A stretch of 64,000 nt of DNA from Candidatus Sulfobium mesophilum (GTDB lineage Bacteria; Nitrospirota; Thermodesulfovibrionia; Thermodesulfovibrionales; UBA6898): the NCBI GenBank assembly GCA_900302705.1, contig OUUY01000001.1, positions 1 to 64,000 of the forward strand. The letters run 5' to 3'. Of the stretch, positions 15,625-24,713 are shown piece after piece. The notes under the pieces were generated by a model. That model had not been told where the DNA came from and did not search any database. It worked only from the letters and a program-made list of their open reading frames with translations. Numbering within the stretch: the first letter of the stretch is position 1; every line of letters starts with the position of its first letter. Position numbers and translations under genes: made by a program.

Positions 15625-17347
15625 TGATAGAGTCCTTTATGGAGAATTTGTTGTTGAAGGCCACTGCCTCTTCTCTGCTCGTGAAGCCGATAATTCTAAT
15701 TTTATAGAAATTTTTCACCTTTTGAACCTTTATCTTCCTGGCATCTATTTCTCTACCTAGTTTCCTGCCAAACTCCGTGGCGTTTTGCCTCATCCGGAAA
15801 GAACCCACCTGGATGGCGTATGCGGCGTGAGGAGTGACTTCCGGGGCAACAGTCGGGACAGCATCATTGCTTTTTGTAACTGACTCCGCTTTGGAAACCT
15901 CCTCTGTTTCAATCGGGGCATCTGTTGAAACACCATTCTCAGAGGTTTTCCCATGATTGCCTGCTAAATTCTCTTTTGTTATTTTTGAGAGACCCTCAAA
16001 GTCAGGCTGGTAAAGTTCTTTGGCAGTGAACCATCCATTATTTTGCGTCGAGGTCGCTACTTCAAGGCGCGCCAAAGAAATGTTCAGGTCATTTACTGAG
16101 ATAATGTAATCGTTATATCCTTTGGCAAAATCTGCTTCAGTTTCAAGAAGGTCCGCCAGTTTAATTATTTTTTCAGCATATCTCTCAGTGGCTGTCCTGA
16201 ACCTTGATTCGGAGGTCTTCAGCTTTTTCTCGTGAAATTCTACTTCCTTCTCCTTCTCCTTGACTTCACGCCACGCCTCCTCGGCCTCTAACAAGACTGT
16301 TTTTGTGAGATCTTCGTGCTCATATTGCCGTTTTTGCTTCGCCGCTTCTGCTTTCTTTACGCTTGATTTCGTCTTGCCCCACTCAAAGATAGCCCAGTCA
16401 AGCTGGGCAGTCATCATCCAAACCTCAGGCCTTGTTATAGTGGTCTCTTTCTGCTTCGTTAGGCTGCCCTGAAGAGAAGCCTTCGGATAAAAATCGCTCT
16501 TAGCTATTTCGATATCCTCGCCCGCAGCGCCTATCTGCCTCATGGATATCTTGATCTCTTCCCTTTGGGCAAAGGCAGATTCCTTCACCTCTGGAAGAGA
16601 TACCACGAGAAACCCTCTCACGGGGTTCTCTTTAAGGGAGATCTCACCATCTTCTTTAAGATATATGAGCAGTTTGAGTCTGCTTAGGGCCAGGTCCTCT
16701 GCGTTTTTGACTTTAAATAGTTCCAGTTCAGCGGCGGCCAGGTCTGTCTCCGCAATAAGCACGTCATCTTTCTGGGCGTATCCCTCATTGTGCAATTCCT
16801 GTACTACCCTCAGCCGTTCACGCTTCGACGCGACTATCTTTTCGAGCGTTTTCCTGTAAAGCTGCTCCTTTAAGGCAGCGTAAAATGCCTTTTTCACATT
16901 AAACTCGAGCAATTTTTTCTGCCTTTCAACGCGGTAAATTGCCTCTTCGCCGAGTATCTTTGATTTGCTAAGCGAATGAGTCAGTTGGCCGCCCATAAAA
17001 AGGGGCTGATCAATGATCAGACTTGCACCGTAAAAATTCTGATTTTCGAGAGACTGTTCGACATCGACAGGGGGTATGCCTGGTGCAAAGACATCAGCCC
17101 TGGTAATAAATGCATCAGACTTGTCGCGAAGTGCATAGGCGCCCTTAATCTTCAGCGAAGGCAACAAACTCGCATGAGATATGATAACGTCTTCCGCCGA
17201 CGAAATAAGTTCTGTCTTTGATGCTTTAAGGCCGCTGTTGTTCTCTAACGCCATATCAATACACTTTTGAAGGGCCAGTTCTGACGAATATGCCCCCGAC
17301 GGCGGAAGTATGAAAAAGAGAAGAAGGAGGACGAACAACCTTTTCAT
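15605..17347 (-). CDS. TolC-family outer membrane channel fused to a C-terminal SPOR domain
   Basis: This 580-residue protein has a signal peptide (about 1-21). It has two outer-membrane-efflux repeats (ALQKCIDMALENNSGLKASK at the start, DLALSRLKLLIYL, later VWMMTAQLDWAIFEWGKTKS) with long coiled-coil helices, as in TolC. After residue 440 a low-complexity linker leads to a SPOR domain at the C-terminus (YAIQVGSFRMRQNATEFGRK, then FYKIRIIGFTSREEA). SPOR domains bind denuded peptidoglycan, so the channel may be tethered to the cell wall or septum. The fusion is unusual. The gene overlaps the adaptor gene by 4 bp upstream and the ThiF gene downstream. Confidence 0.88.
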   Translation of the reverse strand: MKRLFVLLLLFFILPPSGAYSSELALQKCIDMALENNSGLKASKTELISSAEDVIISHASLLPSLKIKGAYALRDKSDAFITRADVFAPGIPPVDVEQSLENQNFYGASLIIDQPLFMGGQLTHSLSKSKILGEEAIYRVERQKKLLEFNVKKAFYAALKEQLYRKTLEKIVASKRERLRVVQELHNEGYAQKDDVLIAETDLAAAELELFKVKNAEDLALSRLKLLIYLKEDGEISLKENPVRGFLVVSLPEVKESAFAQREEIKISMRQIGAAGEDIEIAKSDFYPKASLQGSLTKQKETTITRPEVWMMTAQLDWAIFEWGKTKSSVKKAEAAKQKRQYEHEDLTKTVLLEAEEAWREVKEKEKEVEFHEKKLKTSESRFRTATERYAEKIIKLADLLETEADFAKGYNDYIISVNDLNISLARLEVATSTQNNGWFTAKELYQPDFEGLSKITKENLAGNHGKTSENGVSTDAPIETEEVSKAESVTKSNDAVPTVAPEVTPHAAYAIQVGSFRMRQNATEFGRKLGREIDARKIKVQKVKNFYKIRIIGFTSREEAVAFNNKFSIKDSIIVKHVD

Positions 17348-18372
17348 TTAATAAATCTCACGGTTACCGTCATGCCATCTTTTAAGCCTGTGAAATCATC
17401 TAGCCTGATATAAATCCCCTGCGTATTGATGTCAAAAGACGCAGCAGGGTCGAAGGTCCTCTGGGCCTTCCTCCTTACAACAGAAAACACTTTGTAAACT
17501 TTACCGTGAAACACCTTGTCCCTATATGCATCTGCATAGACTTCGACAAACTGGCCGCTGTTGATTTTGCCTACATCCGTTTCTTCGAGTTCCGCCCGTA
17601 TTCTCAGCTTTTCCGGATTAACAAGCTTTAATATGGGAGTTCCGACGTCTACTGTCTCGTTATCGTCTTTGAAGCGCTCCGCAACGAGTCCATCGATAGG
17701 CGAAAGGATTGTGTAATCTTTTAAAAGAGCTTTGTCGTATTGCAATTCGGCACTAGCCTTACCGACCTTCGCCCTCGCCCCTTCTATCTCCTCTGATCTT
17801 GCCCCTTTCTGGAACTTCTGCAAGGCAGCTTTTGATTCGTTTAATCCCTCTGTTGCAACTTTCATCTTTTCCTCTGCCCTGTTCAGTTCAACAACAGTTG
17901 TCGCATTCCTGTCGTATAGTCGCTTTTGCCTTTCGTACTCGTCCTGCGCATTCAGATAGGTCGCCTCAGCGCTGTTGAACCTGCTCTTTGCCATTTCTAT
18001 ATCTTCAGTCCTGTAACCACGCTCCAATTCTTTCAAGTGTGCCTTTGTTTCATTAAGCGCCGCCTCAGATGCATTGATCCTTGCGGTGAGCGCGCTTTTG
18101 TCGAGAGTCACCAGAGGTTCTCCCTTCTTTACCATGTCCCCTTCGTCAGCGTTCATCTTCATTATCTCGCCTTTAACCTGACTGCTTATCTGCACATCTT
18201 CTTCACTTTCAACTATACCCTTAGCAGCCAGGAATGAACCCGTCGTCCGCTCGGGCGTCGGCGACTCTTTAGAGATATTTTGTCTAAAAAGCATTGGACC
18301 CAGGACGGCAAGCCCTATCGCCACAACAATAAGCGCAGTAATCAACAAAATGCCAAAGCGGTTGTTCTTCAT
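17344..18372 (-). CDS. HlyD/DevB-type periplasmic adaptor protein
   Basis: This 342-residue membrane-fusion protein has an N-terminal anchor (about 8-30) and a lipoyl half-motif KGEIMKMNADEGDMVKKGEP. It then has a long alpha-hairpin of alternating Lys/Glu/Ala helices, the second lipoyl half YTILSPIDGLVAERFKDDNE, and a beta-barrel domain (VEVYADAYRDKVFHGKVYKV). It bridges the inner-membrane ABC exporter and the outer-membrane channel encoded on either side. It overlaps both neighbours by 4 bp (18369-18372 and 17344-17347), so the complex is translationally coupled. The resemblance is to DevB of heterocyst glycolipid exporters and to MacA-like adaptors. Confidence 0.9.
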   Translation of the reverse strand: MKNNRFGILLITALIVVAIGLAVLGPMLFRQNISKESPTPERTTGSFLAAKGIVESEEDVQISSQVKGEIMKMNADEGDMVKKGEPLVTLDKSALTARINASEAALNETKAHLKELERGYRTEDIEMAKSRFNSAEATYLNAQDEYERQKRLYDRNATTVVELNRAEEKMKVATEGLNESKAALQKFQKGARSEEIEGARAKVGKASAELQYDKALLKDYTILSPIDGLVAERFKDDNETVDVGTPILKLVNPEKLRIRAELEETDVGKINSGQFVEVYADAYRDKVFHGKVYKVFSVVRRKAQRTFDPAASFDINTQGIYIRLDDFTGLKDGMTVTVRFIK

Positions 18373-19058
18373 TGCATCCCTCTTTTCATCCCAACAATTC
18401 TACCATCTTCCATTTCAATTGAAACATCAAAAAAATCCTGGATTCTCGTATCGTGTGTTGCCACTACGACACACTTATTTTGTTCCACCGCAAGCTTTCT
18501 GAGAATTTCCATGACTTTTCTGCCGTTTGTGTGATCAAGGTTTCCTGTTGGTTCATCAGCAAGTATGACAGGCGCATCGGTGGCAAGCGATCTCGCAATG
18601 GCAACCCTCTGCTTTTGTCCACCACTTAAATCTCTGGGCAGAAAATTCATCCTGTCTGAGAGTCCAACCATCGTGAGCATATCCCGCGCACGCTGATCAG
18701 CCGATTCGCCCGCCCCTTTCAATTTCAGGATGATCATGACATTTTCAAAGGCGGTAAGTGCCGGGAAAAGATTGAACCCCTGAAAGACGAAGCTTATATA
18801 TTTTCTTCTTATTTCAGGCAATTCGTTTTCGTCCATGGCTGTTGTTTCAACACCGAACATCTTGATTGAGCCGCTGGTGGGGCGAAGTATACAGCCTATC
18901 ATCGAAAGAAGAGTTGTCTTGCCGCTGCCTGAAGGACCAAAGAGGCCCACTATTTCGCCTTCCTTTAGCTCCAGGTTAATGGACGACACCGCATTTACCT
19001 GAAACCGGCCTTCGGTATATATTTTTGTCAAATCCTGTGCTACCACTGCAGTCTCCAT
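18369..19058 (-). CDS. ABC exporter ATPase, DevA/MacB/LolD type
   Basis: This 229-residue ATPase has Walker A GPSGSGKTT (about 41-49), the Q-loop FVFQGFNLFPALTAFEN, the signature LSGGQKQRVAIA, Walker B VILADEPTGNLD and the H-loop VVVATHD. The length and the SGxTxAFEN style are typical of the lipoprotein/macrolide/lipid exporter subfamily that works with FtsX-fold permeases. It lies 4 bp after the permease gene and overlaps the adaptor gene by 4 bp. Confidence 0.93.
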   Translation of the reverse strand: METAVVAQDLTKIYTEGRFQVNAVSSINLELKEGEIVGLFGPSGSGKTTLLSMIGCILRPTSGSIKMFGVETTAMDENELPEIRRKYISFVFQGFNLFPALTAFENVMIILKLKGAGESADQRARDMLTMVGLSDRMNFLPRDLSGGQKQRVAIARSLATDAPVILADEPTGNLDHTNGRKVMEILRKLAVEQNKCVVVATHDTRIQDFFDVSIEMEDGRIVGMKRGMQ

Positions 19059-19062
19059 GTCG

Positions 19063-20190
19063 TCAGCCCCTAAAAAGTATTGCCGGATCGATTCGTTTTA
19101 TCTTTCTTATGGAAACAAAGGCAGAGGAGAGACACATGACCAGCGCAAGTCCCAGAACAATCAAATTTGTCCACCATCTCACTACCATCACCAAATCGGT
19201 TGCCTCATATATCGGGACCGAAATCAACGTGATTACTAGACTTATGAGATAACCAAAGAGCGCATTAATGAGGGCCTGTGAGAATATGATCCGATAGATG
19301 TCTGTGTTGTTTGCACCCATGGCCTTGAGAGTGCCGAATTCTTTTATATGCTCCACAGTGGAGTTATAAATGGTCTGTCCTATTATAAGCATACCGATGA
19401 GAAAGCTTATGAGTATGGTTAGGAGGAATGCAAACCCGACGCCTGTCTCGATAGTCCAGTAGAGGCGGGTCTTTCGGCTGAAGTCATCTCTTGAATAGAC
19501 ATCGACTCCCTTCAGTCTTTGCTTTAACTTCTGGACAATGCTGTTCACAGAATTGCCGGGAGAAACCTTGGCGATCACAAAGACAGTGTTATCTGGACCT
19601 ATCCACCCAAGAAGACCCTGTACAAGCTTGTAAGATGTAAATATTATGGGGGCGGTGGTGAATGATCTGATGCCTTCTGAGATTCCCACAATCTGAAGCC
19701 TTCTAAAAAAGACTTCTCTGTAATCGCCGACTTTTATATTGCCGAGTCTTCTCATGGCAGATTCATCAACAATGGCGAAGTTGCCGTTCTTTACATCTCT
19801 GCTATCTCCGACTTTCATCTTCCAGGGGCCGCCAACACCTGTGTCAGGATCGTAACCTACCATCTCAATCTGTTCCATCCCCCCCTCTTTCTGTTTAATC
19901 ATGCTCCATGCTATAATCAATTTCTCGGCCCGCTGGACGCCTTCTACGGAGAGCACCTGCTGATAGATATATTCCGGAAAGGGCTGGGAAAAGTCGAAAT
20001 TTTTGCTATTCTTCGATGTAACCCATATGTCACCAGGTGTATTATCTATTATCACAGAGGACATTTCCATGAGACCAAGGTATATCCCCATCTGCGCAAA
20101 AATGAGGCTCACCGCAAAAACGACGCCGAGGAGTGTAATGAAGGATCTGACTTTGTCATAGAGGAGGATTCTCAAGGCCACGTAAAACAT
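19063..20190 (-). CDS. FtsX-fold ABC permease, DevC-like
   Basis: This 375-residue permease has the MacB/FtsX architecture: one N-terminal membrane helix (SFITLLGVVFAVSLIFAQMG), a periplasmic domain of about 210 residues (TPGDIWVTSKNSKNFDF and so on), and three C-terminal helices (FAFLLTILISFLIGMLIIGQ, LINALFGYLISLVITLISV, LIVLGLALVMCLSSAFVS). The motif FGTLKAMGANNTDIYRIIF is the cytoplasmic coupling segment of FtsX permeases. The N-terminal region resembles DevC, which exports glycolipids with DevA, DevB and a TolC homologue; that resemblance is from memory, not computed. It is the first gene of the operon, starting 94 bp from the divergent acyltransferase gene. Confidence 0.9.
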   Translation of the reverse strand: MFYVALRILLYDKVRSFITLLGVVFAVSLIFAQMGIYLGLMEMSSVIIDNTPGDIWVTSKNSKNFDFSQPFPEYIYQQVLSVEGVQRAEKLIIAWSMIKQKEGGMEQIEMVGYDPDTGVGGPWKMKVGDSRDVKNGNFAIVDESAMRRLGNIKVGDYREVFFRRLQIVGISEGIRSFTTAPIIFTSYKLVQGLLGWIGPDNTVFVIAKVSPGNSVNSIVQKLKQRLKGVDVYSRDDFSRKTRLYWTIETGVGFAFLLTILISFLIGMLIIGQTIYNSTVEHIKEFGTLKAMGANNTDIYRIIFSQALINALFGYLISLVITLISVPIYEATDLVMVVRWWTNLIVLGLALVMCLSSAFVSIRKIKRIDPAILFRG

Positions 20191-20284
20191 TGATAAATAA
20201 TACCATGAAGGGTTGGAATATACAAAAAAGAAAATTAAAAAAACTTAATTTGTAATTTGGGTGTGAATCCACTTATTATTAGGC

Positions 20285-20977
20285 ATGCGTGTGAAGAAAG
20301 CGACCTCTTATGACGAGTTGCTTGATGTTTATAGGTTAAGATACAAAGTTTATTGTCTCGAGAGAGGGTATGAACGGCCGGAAGACTACCCTGCCGGGCT
20401 CGAGACAGATATCTATGATCCTTACTCGCTTCATTTCGTTGCATATGTCAAGTCGGTACCCGTTGGAACAGTGAGATTAATCCTGCAAAACCCTCATGGC
20501 TTTCCCGTGGAAAGACATTGCAATGTCGATACAAGGTCCATCTGTCAGCATGGAGAAAAGGTCGCAGAGATTTCACGACTTGCGGTGAGTTCTGAAGCGA
20601 CGAAGGATATCTGCATCGAGAGGGGAAAAATTACGCTCGGCCTGATCAGGGAACTTTATTCTGCATCAAGGGAACTTGGAATCGGATGTCTTGTCTCAGC
20701 AATGAGTTTACCCCTTGAGAGGTTGCTTAAGAGATGCGGGCTGAAATTTCTGAAAGCGGGCCCTGCGGTAGATTATCATGGGTTAAGAACTCCCTACTTT
20801 GCAGCATGTGAAGATCTTGAGAGGGAACTTTTTAACAGGAGAAAAGATCTACTCGCTTTCTTCTTGCCGGAATCTGCGGATTTAGCAGTTCATGCCGCCT
20901 CGACGAATCTCTTTGGCGGGAGGCGCACCGAAGTCGGAGTGGGAGGATGGCTGATCTCTCCGCTTCTGCAGGAATGA
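20285..20977 (+). CDS. PEP-CTERM/exosortase system-associated acyltransferase (LuxI/FeeM-like fold)
   Basis: This 230-residue enzyme is related to acyl-homoserine-lactone synthases and N-acyl amino acid synthases. The N-terminus YDELLDVYRLRYKVYCLERG matches the R-x-x-V/Y-Y signature, followed by ERPEDYPAGLETDIYDPYSL. The middle has VGTVRLILQNPHGFPVE and EISRLAVS, the acyl-carrier-binding core, and the end has AGPAVDYHGLRTPYFA. The family is restricted to exosortase-bearing genomes. The expected chemistry is N-acylation of an amino-containing small molecule from acyl-ACP. It is divergent from the DevBCA/TolC/ThiF operon with a 94-bp spacer. It pairs with a second paralogue at 29777. No strong ribosome-binding site is visible before the ATG. 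Confidence 0.85.
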   Translation: MRVKKATSYDELLDVYRLRYKVYCLERGYERPEDYPAGLETDIYDPYSLHFVAYVKSVPVGTVRLILQNPHGFPVERHCNVDTRSICQHGEKVAEISRLAVSSEATKDICIERGKITLGLIRELYSASRELGIGCLVSAMSLPLERLLKRCGLKFLKAGPAVDYHGLRTPYFAACEDLERELFNRRKDLLAFFLPESADLAVHAASTNLFGGRRTEVGVGGWLISPLLQE

Positions 20978-21204
20978 CGCTCTATTTTTTTCTCTCCTGT
21001 GCGCTGATGCAACTTATTGGCTCTTTCAGTCCGATCTCTTACAAAATTTCTGCAACACTGTAAGTGAAAATGGTCCCCCGTATCTTGGGATGTTCACTGT
21101 AAACAGCACCTCATGCTACCTGTTCCTGAATTTCTTTGCAACTAAAGAGGACAGCTCATGTGAGAGCGTGTATGAGGTAAGGAATAGAGAGTTTTTTCAC
21201 CTTT

Positions 21205-21897
21205 TTATTTATATGACATGTCAATATCCTTTATTTTCCTCGCGGGAATTCCTCCCCAGATCTCGCCGATTCCTATACGCGAGCCCTTAGGGACCACCGC
21301 TCCCACTGCAACAATGGCGTCTTCCCCTATAGTAACTCCAGACATGATAACTGCATGGGCACCGATAGTCACGTTATTTCCAATTTTTATGCAAGAGTGG
21401 GCAAGCCGTTTACCATCTATAGCGTGAGGCATGAGTAGTGCATACTGACCTATAAGCGAATTATCACCAATGCTTACAAGGTGAGGATCATATATGATTC
21501 CTGCGCTATAAGTGTTATGGCCGAGCCGTGCACCGAGCGCGATATAGAAAAGTCTCATCAACGGCACAGGGACAAAGCCGCTGCGCATGATGGGATAGAA
21601 ATAAATCAGGTAAAAAAGAAGGTACACATGATAGCCAAACTCCTCCTTTGAATTGATCGCTATTTCACCTTCCTTCAGAGGCATGAGCAAGAGAAAGATG
21701 CGAAAAAAAACGAGGGCATAGAGATAAAAGAAAGCTAAGGCAATTACAGCCACGGTAAGGCCTCTGAAATCTCCTGAAGGGAGTATGTGCCCAATTAACC
21801 TTGTCGTAACAAAAGAAAATGCCACTGCAAAGGCAGAAAAGATAAGAAAAACCAAAACCTGTCCCAGCTTGATTTTACGAATTGCTCGCCTCCTCAA
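21205..21897 (-). CDS. Membrane-anchored hexapeptide-repeat acyltransferase
   Basis: This roughly 230-residue protein has two N-terminal membrane helices (VLVFLIFSAFAVAFSFVTTR and LTVAVIALAFFYLYALVFFR) followed by a left-handed beta-helix. Hexapeptide repeats run from about residue 130 (GARLGHNTYSAGIIYDPHLV, SIGDNSLIGQYALLMPHAID, IKIGNNVTIGAHAVIMSGVT, IGEDAIVAVGAVVPKGSRIG) and the IWGGIPARKI ending is typical of O-acetyltransferases. It probably adds an acyl group to a glycan at the membrane. The start is uncertain: the TTG at 21897 overlaps the only good ribosome-binding sequence (GAGGAGG), which would better suit a rare ATT start at 21882. It is the last gene of a three-gene glycan operon. 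Confidence 0.82.
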   Translation of the reverse strand: MRRRAIRKIKLGQVLVFLIFSAFAVAFSFVTTRLIGHILPSGDFRGLTVAVIALAFFYLYALVFFRIFLLLMPLKEGEIAINSKEEFGYHVYLLFYLIYFYPIMRSGFVPVPLMRLFYIALGARLGHNTYSAGIIYDPHLVSIGDNSLIGQYALLMPHAIDGKRLAHSCIKIGNNVTIGAHAVIMSGVTIGEDAIVAVGAVVPKGSRIGIGEIWGGIPARKIKDIDMSYK

Positions 21898-21932
21898 AAA
21901 TATTTAGCATTAGAAAATCTTGGAATTAATTG

Positions 21933-23087
21933 TCAATCAGTTGATGTTTCTCGCGACTCTAATAAAAGACCCTTATTTATCAATTCGGCCTCTGTCTTTT
22001 TGTAACGGTCTATTGGGAGTGGCTGTTTCCTCGCCCACTGAGCGAATATCCTGAGCCCTCTCTCGATGGGATATCTCGGTTTGAAATCAAAATCCCTTTG
22101 GATTTTGGTAATGTCGGCCCAGGCATGTCTGATGTCGCCGACTCTGTATTTCCCAGCAATTATGACCGGCACCTCTCTTTTCATTATCCTGAGAAGTAAA
22201 CGAGCGATATCCTCGACACTTGTGCCAATGCCGGAACCTACATTATATACTTCATAGATTTTAGAAAAACCTTTTTTCAGAGCAAGAACTATAGACTGAA
22301 CTGTATCTTCGACATAAATAAAGTCCCTCCGCTCATTGCCGTCTTCATAAATATAGATTGGATTGCCCGAAAGGAGCCTCGTCGAAAAAAGAGCAAGAAT
22401 ACCAGTATAGGGGTTCGTCAATGACTGGCCCGGGCCATATACGTTCTGAAACCTCAAAGCTATAGCAGGAATGCTGAAGCTTTCCGAAAATTGTCGTAGT
22501 AACTCTTCTTGATTATGCTTTGTTATTCCGTAAACTGATACAGGATTGGGCGTTTGTTCCTCGACCGAAGATAAGGGGCTTGCCAGTCTCTGGCACGTCG
22601 GACATTGAGGTTCCCAGATTCCTTTAATGAGTTTATCGGCCTTACGGAGGCTAGGATAGAAGAAACCACATGTGCCACATCTATATCTGCCCTCGCCATA
22701 TATAGCTCTTGAAGATGCAATAACCACTCCCGCGAGGGTATCACCGACCCTTGAAGCCTCCTCTAGCAATACTGCAGTCCCGAGTTCATTTGTTTTAACA
22801 TAGCGCGATATTTCATAAGCAGATTGACCAACGCCAGTTTCTGCAGCCAAGTGGACAATATAATTTACTCCTTCAAGACTTTCCCGCACTCTGCTCTTAT
22901 TGCAGACATCGCCCTTAATAAATTTTACATGGGGGGGAGGATTCCATCGTCCGGAACGATGCACCTGTTTTATGAGTGCATCAAGCACAACCACTTCCCA
23001 TTTGCGGCTCGACAAAGCATTGACAAGGTGGGTTCCAATAAAACCAGCTCCGCCGGTTATCAATATCCTTTTATTCCTTGAAGGCAT
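21933..23087 (-). CDS. NAD-dependent nucleotide-sugar epimerase with zinc-ribbon-like insert
   Basis: This 384-residue extended short-chain dehydrogenase has the NAD-binding GGAGFIGTHLV near the N-terminus and catalytic YGITKHNQEE (Y-x3-K) near residue 200. GPGQSLTNPYTGILALF and the YIYEDGNERRDFIYVEDTVQ loop are as in UDP-glucose 4-epimerase relatives. An insertion of about 40 residues with two CxxC pairs (CGTCGFFYPSLRK and CPTCQR) sits before the catalytic tyrosine. I recall this insert from dTDP-L-rhamnose 4-epimerase-type enzymes, but the substrate is not certain. It follows the GT1 gene by 11 bp and precedes the acyltransferase by 35 bp on the same strand. Confidence 0.85.
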   Translation of the reverse strand: MPSRNKRILITGGAGFIGTHLVNALSSRKWEVVVLDALIKQVHRSGRWNPPPHVKFIKGDVCNKSRVRESLEGVNYIVHLAAETGVGQSAYEISRYVKTNELGTAVLLEEASRVGDTLAGVVIASSRAIYGEGRYRCGTCGFFYPSLRKADKLIKGIWEPQCPTCQRLASPLSSVEEQTPNPVSVYGITKHNQEELLRQFSESFSIPAIALRFQNVYGPGQSLTNPYTGILALFSTRLLSGNPIYIYEDGNERRDFIYVEDTVQSIVLALKKGFSKIYEVYNVGSGIGTSVEDIARLLLRIMKREVPVIIAGKYRVGDIRHAWADITKIQRDFDFKPRYPIERGLRIFAQWARKQPLPIDRYKKTEAELINKGLLLESRETSTD

Positions 23088-23098
23088 ACCAGTTCTCC

Positions 23099-24331
23099 CT
23101 ATTGTTTCAAATTTCCATCCGCCCAGTTATCAATGAAACTTCTGAAAATCTTCGGCGCAATATAGTGAGCAATTTCCTCAGCAAGTTTCTGTGCCACAGC
23201 TTTGTACCCATCATCTTGAATCAGGCTATTGATAGCGCGCAGTATATTCGTTGATGAGGCATGCCCAGGTCTGATGAGAATGCCGGCACCGTTTTTCTCG
23301 ATTGACTCCATAGTATAAAACTGGTCAGCATTTGAGGGAAATCCAAAAACAGGTACACCCTGAGAGAGTGCTTGATAGGCTGTTGCGCTACCTCCGTTGC
23401 AGAGCACCAACGATGCCTTCTTAACGATATCGAGGCCGGGAAGGTAGTCAGCAGAAAATATATTTGTCGATGGTTCTATCTTTATTCTTCCGGCGGTTGC
23501 TACCACTCCGATATAGACAGTATCCTTCAAGGCTTCTAATATCTTTTTCAACACTCTTACGTCGCCCGAAGAACCCATAGTTATATAAATTAAGTGTTTG
23601 TCCTCTGGTAGTTTGCTCCACCAGTGGGGTGGGGCAATATCCGGCGACCAAATTACAGGACCGATATAACTGTGGTTCTGAGGAAGGTTTTTTGTAGGGG
23701 AGACCGATGGTATATCAGTATAAAGCGTCCATGTCCCGTAAGTGTACACATTCTTCAGATTTCCGACAGATGGAAGACCGTAAAAATTTCTCACAGCATT
23801 AAAAGAACGCGCGTGGTGCCAGAAGATAAGCGGAAGGAGTTTTGGAAGAAGTCTGCCGACCATGCCTATGCCAAAGATTTTGAGCATTACGTGTTCAGGA
23901 ACCGGAAAGGGCAGCACTGAATAGGGACTCCAGTGAGCATTAGAAAGGCAGATATAAGGAATTCCTAATAGGTCAGCTGTGACGCCGAGCGAAATACGGA
24001 AATCTCCAACGATTAAGTCCGGTGATAATTTGGCAATACACGACAACTCAAATTCTACATACTTTTTTAATTCATCAAAGTTATAGAGAGGCTTCCCCTC
24101 GCTTAAACGATCTAAAAAGACTTCTGATTGAATTGTATGGAGAAAATAATTGGACAGCCCACAATTTTCAAGCAACGAGTTGTACTTGTGGCCAGACGCA
24201 AAGGAAATATTATACTTGCTCCTATCAAGTGAATCAGCTAATAATAAGGGACGTACTATATGAGCTAAAGTCACTTCTTCTCCAACAAAGAGTATATGCT
24301 TCTTTTCTTTTACTCTTTTGTCGCTCGTCAA
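23099..24331 (-). CDS. GT1-family (UGT/MGT-like) glycosyltransferase
   Basis: This roughly 410-residue GT-B enzyme has an N-terminal acceptor domain that begins HILFVGEEVTLAHIVRPLLL with the typical H near the start. The C-terminal donor domain shows ITMGSSGDVRVLK, DYLPGLDIVKKASLVLCNGG, and then QALSQGVPVFGFPSNADQFY, the GT1 nucleotide-sugar signature. The product may be a glycolipid or a glycosylated natural product. The start is weak: a TTG at 24331 without a clear ribosome-binding site, and the frame is open upstream to a TAA without an ATG. A 5' truncation is therefore possible. It heads the operon with the epimerase and acyltransferase. Confidence 0.85.
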   Translation of the reverse strand: MTSDKRVKEKKHILFVGEEVTLAHIVRPLLLADSLDRSKYNISFASGHKYNSLLENCGLSNYFLHTIQSEVFLDRLSEGKPLYNFDELKKYVEFELSCIAKLSPDLIVGDFRISLGVTADLLGIPYICLSNAHWSPYSVLPFPVPEHVMLKIFGIGMVGRLLPKLLPLIFWHHARSFNAVRNFYGLPSVGNLKNVYTYGTWTLYTDIPSVSPTKNLPQNHSYIGPVIWSPDIAPPHWWSKLPEDKHLIYITMGSSGDVRVLKKILEALKDTVYIGVVATAGRIKIEPSTNIFSADYLPGLDIVKKASLVLCNGGSATAYQALSQGVPVFGFPSNADQFYTMESIEKNGAGILIRPGHASSTNILRAINSLIQDDGYKAVAQKLAEEIAHYIAPKIFRSFIDNWADGNLKQ

Positions 24332-24397
24332 GGATTCAGTTCGCTCATTCCGTTATAGATATTTTTCGGAGTCCGTGCATTTATTTAAGAAATCTTG

Positions 24398-24619
24398 CTA
24401 TGCTCCTGCTGCCATAATTCTAAGATGTAAAAGCAACTCAACAACATCGTCTTTGCGCCAACTGGCGTTCATAACAGATGGTCTATCCTCAAAGACGAGG
24501 CATGCGGAGTCTTTTGCATAAGCAATCCGCAAAGCAGCTGAGACGCAGGCCTGTGCACGACACGCATGGGAGTCGGCCTTCTCGCGCTGAAACCAGTAGT
24601 CGAAACCGAAAAGAAAATA
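24398..24619 (-). pseudogene. 5'-truncated gene fragment, family unknown
   Basis: A minus-strand frame open from 24619 to a TAG at 24400-24398 has coding-quality sequence (FDYWFQREKADSHACRAQAC and WRKDDVVELLLHLRIMAAGA) but no start codon after the preceding stop. It lies in the 380-bp gap between the GT1 gene and the next terminator. The rest of the gap (24620-24713) shows nothing. It is probably the tail of a lost gene. Confidence 0.3.
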
Positions 24620-24713
24620 TCAATAAGTAACATCACAAAACCATTCTACACAATTAAAAAATGGTTGTCTAGCGGAAGACGAGTCGAAGCGGATGACGAT
24701 TAGGTTGAAGAGT

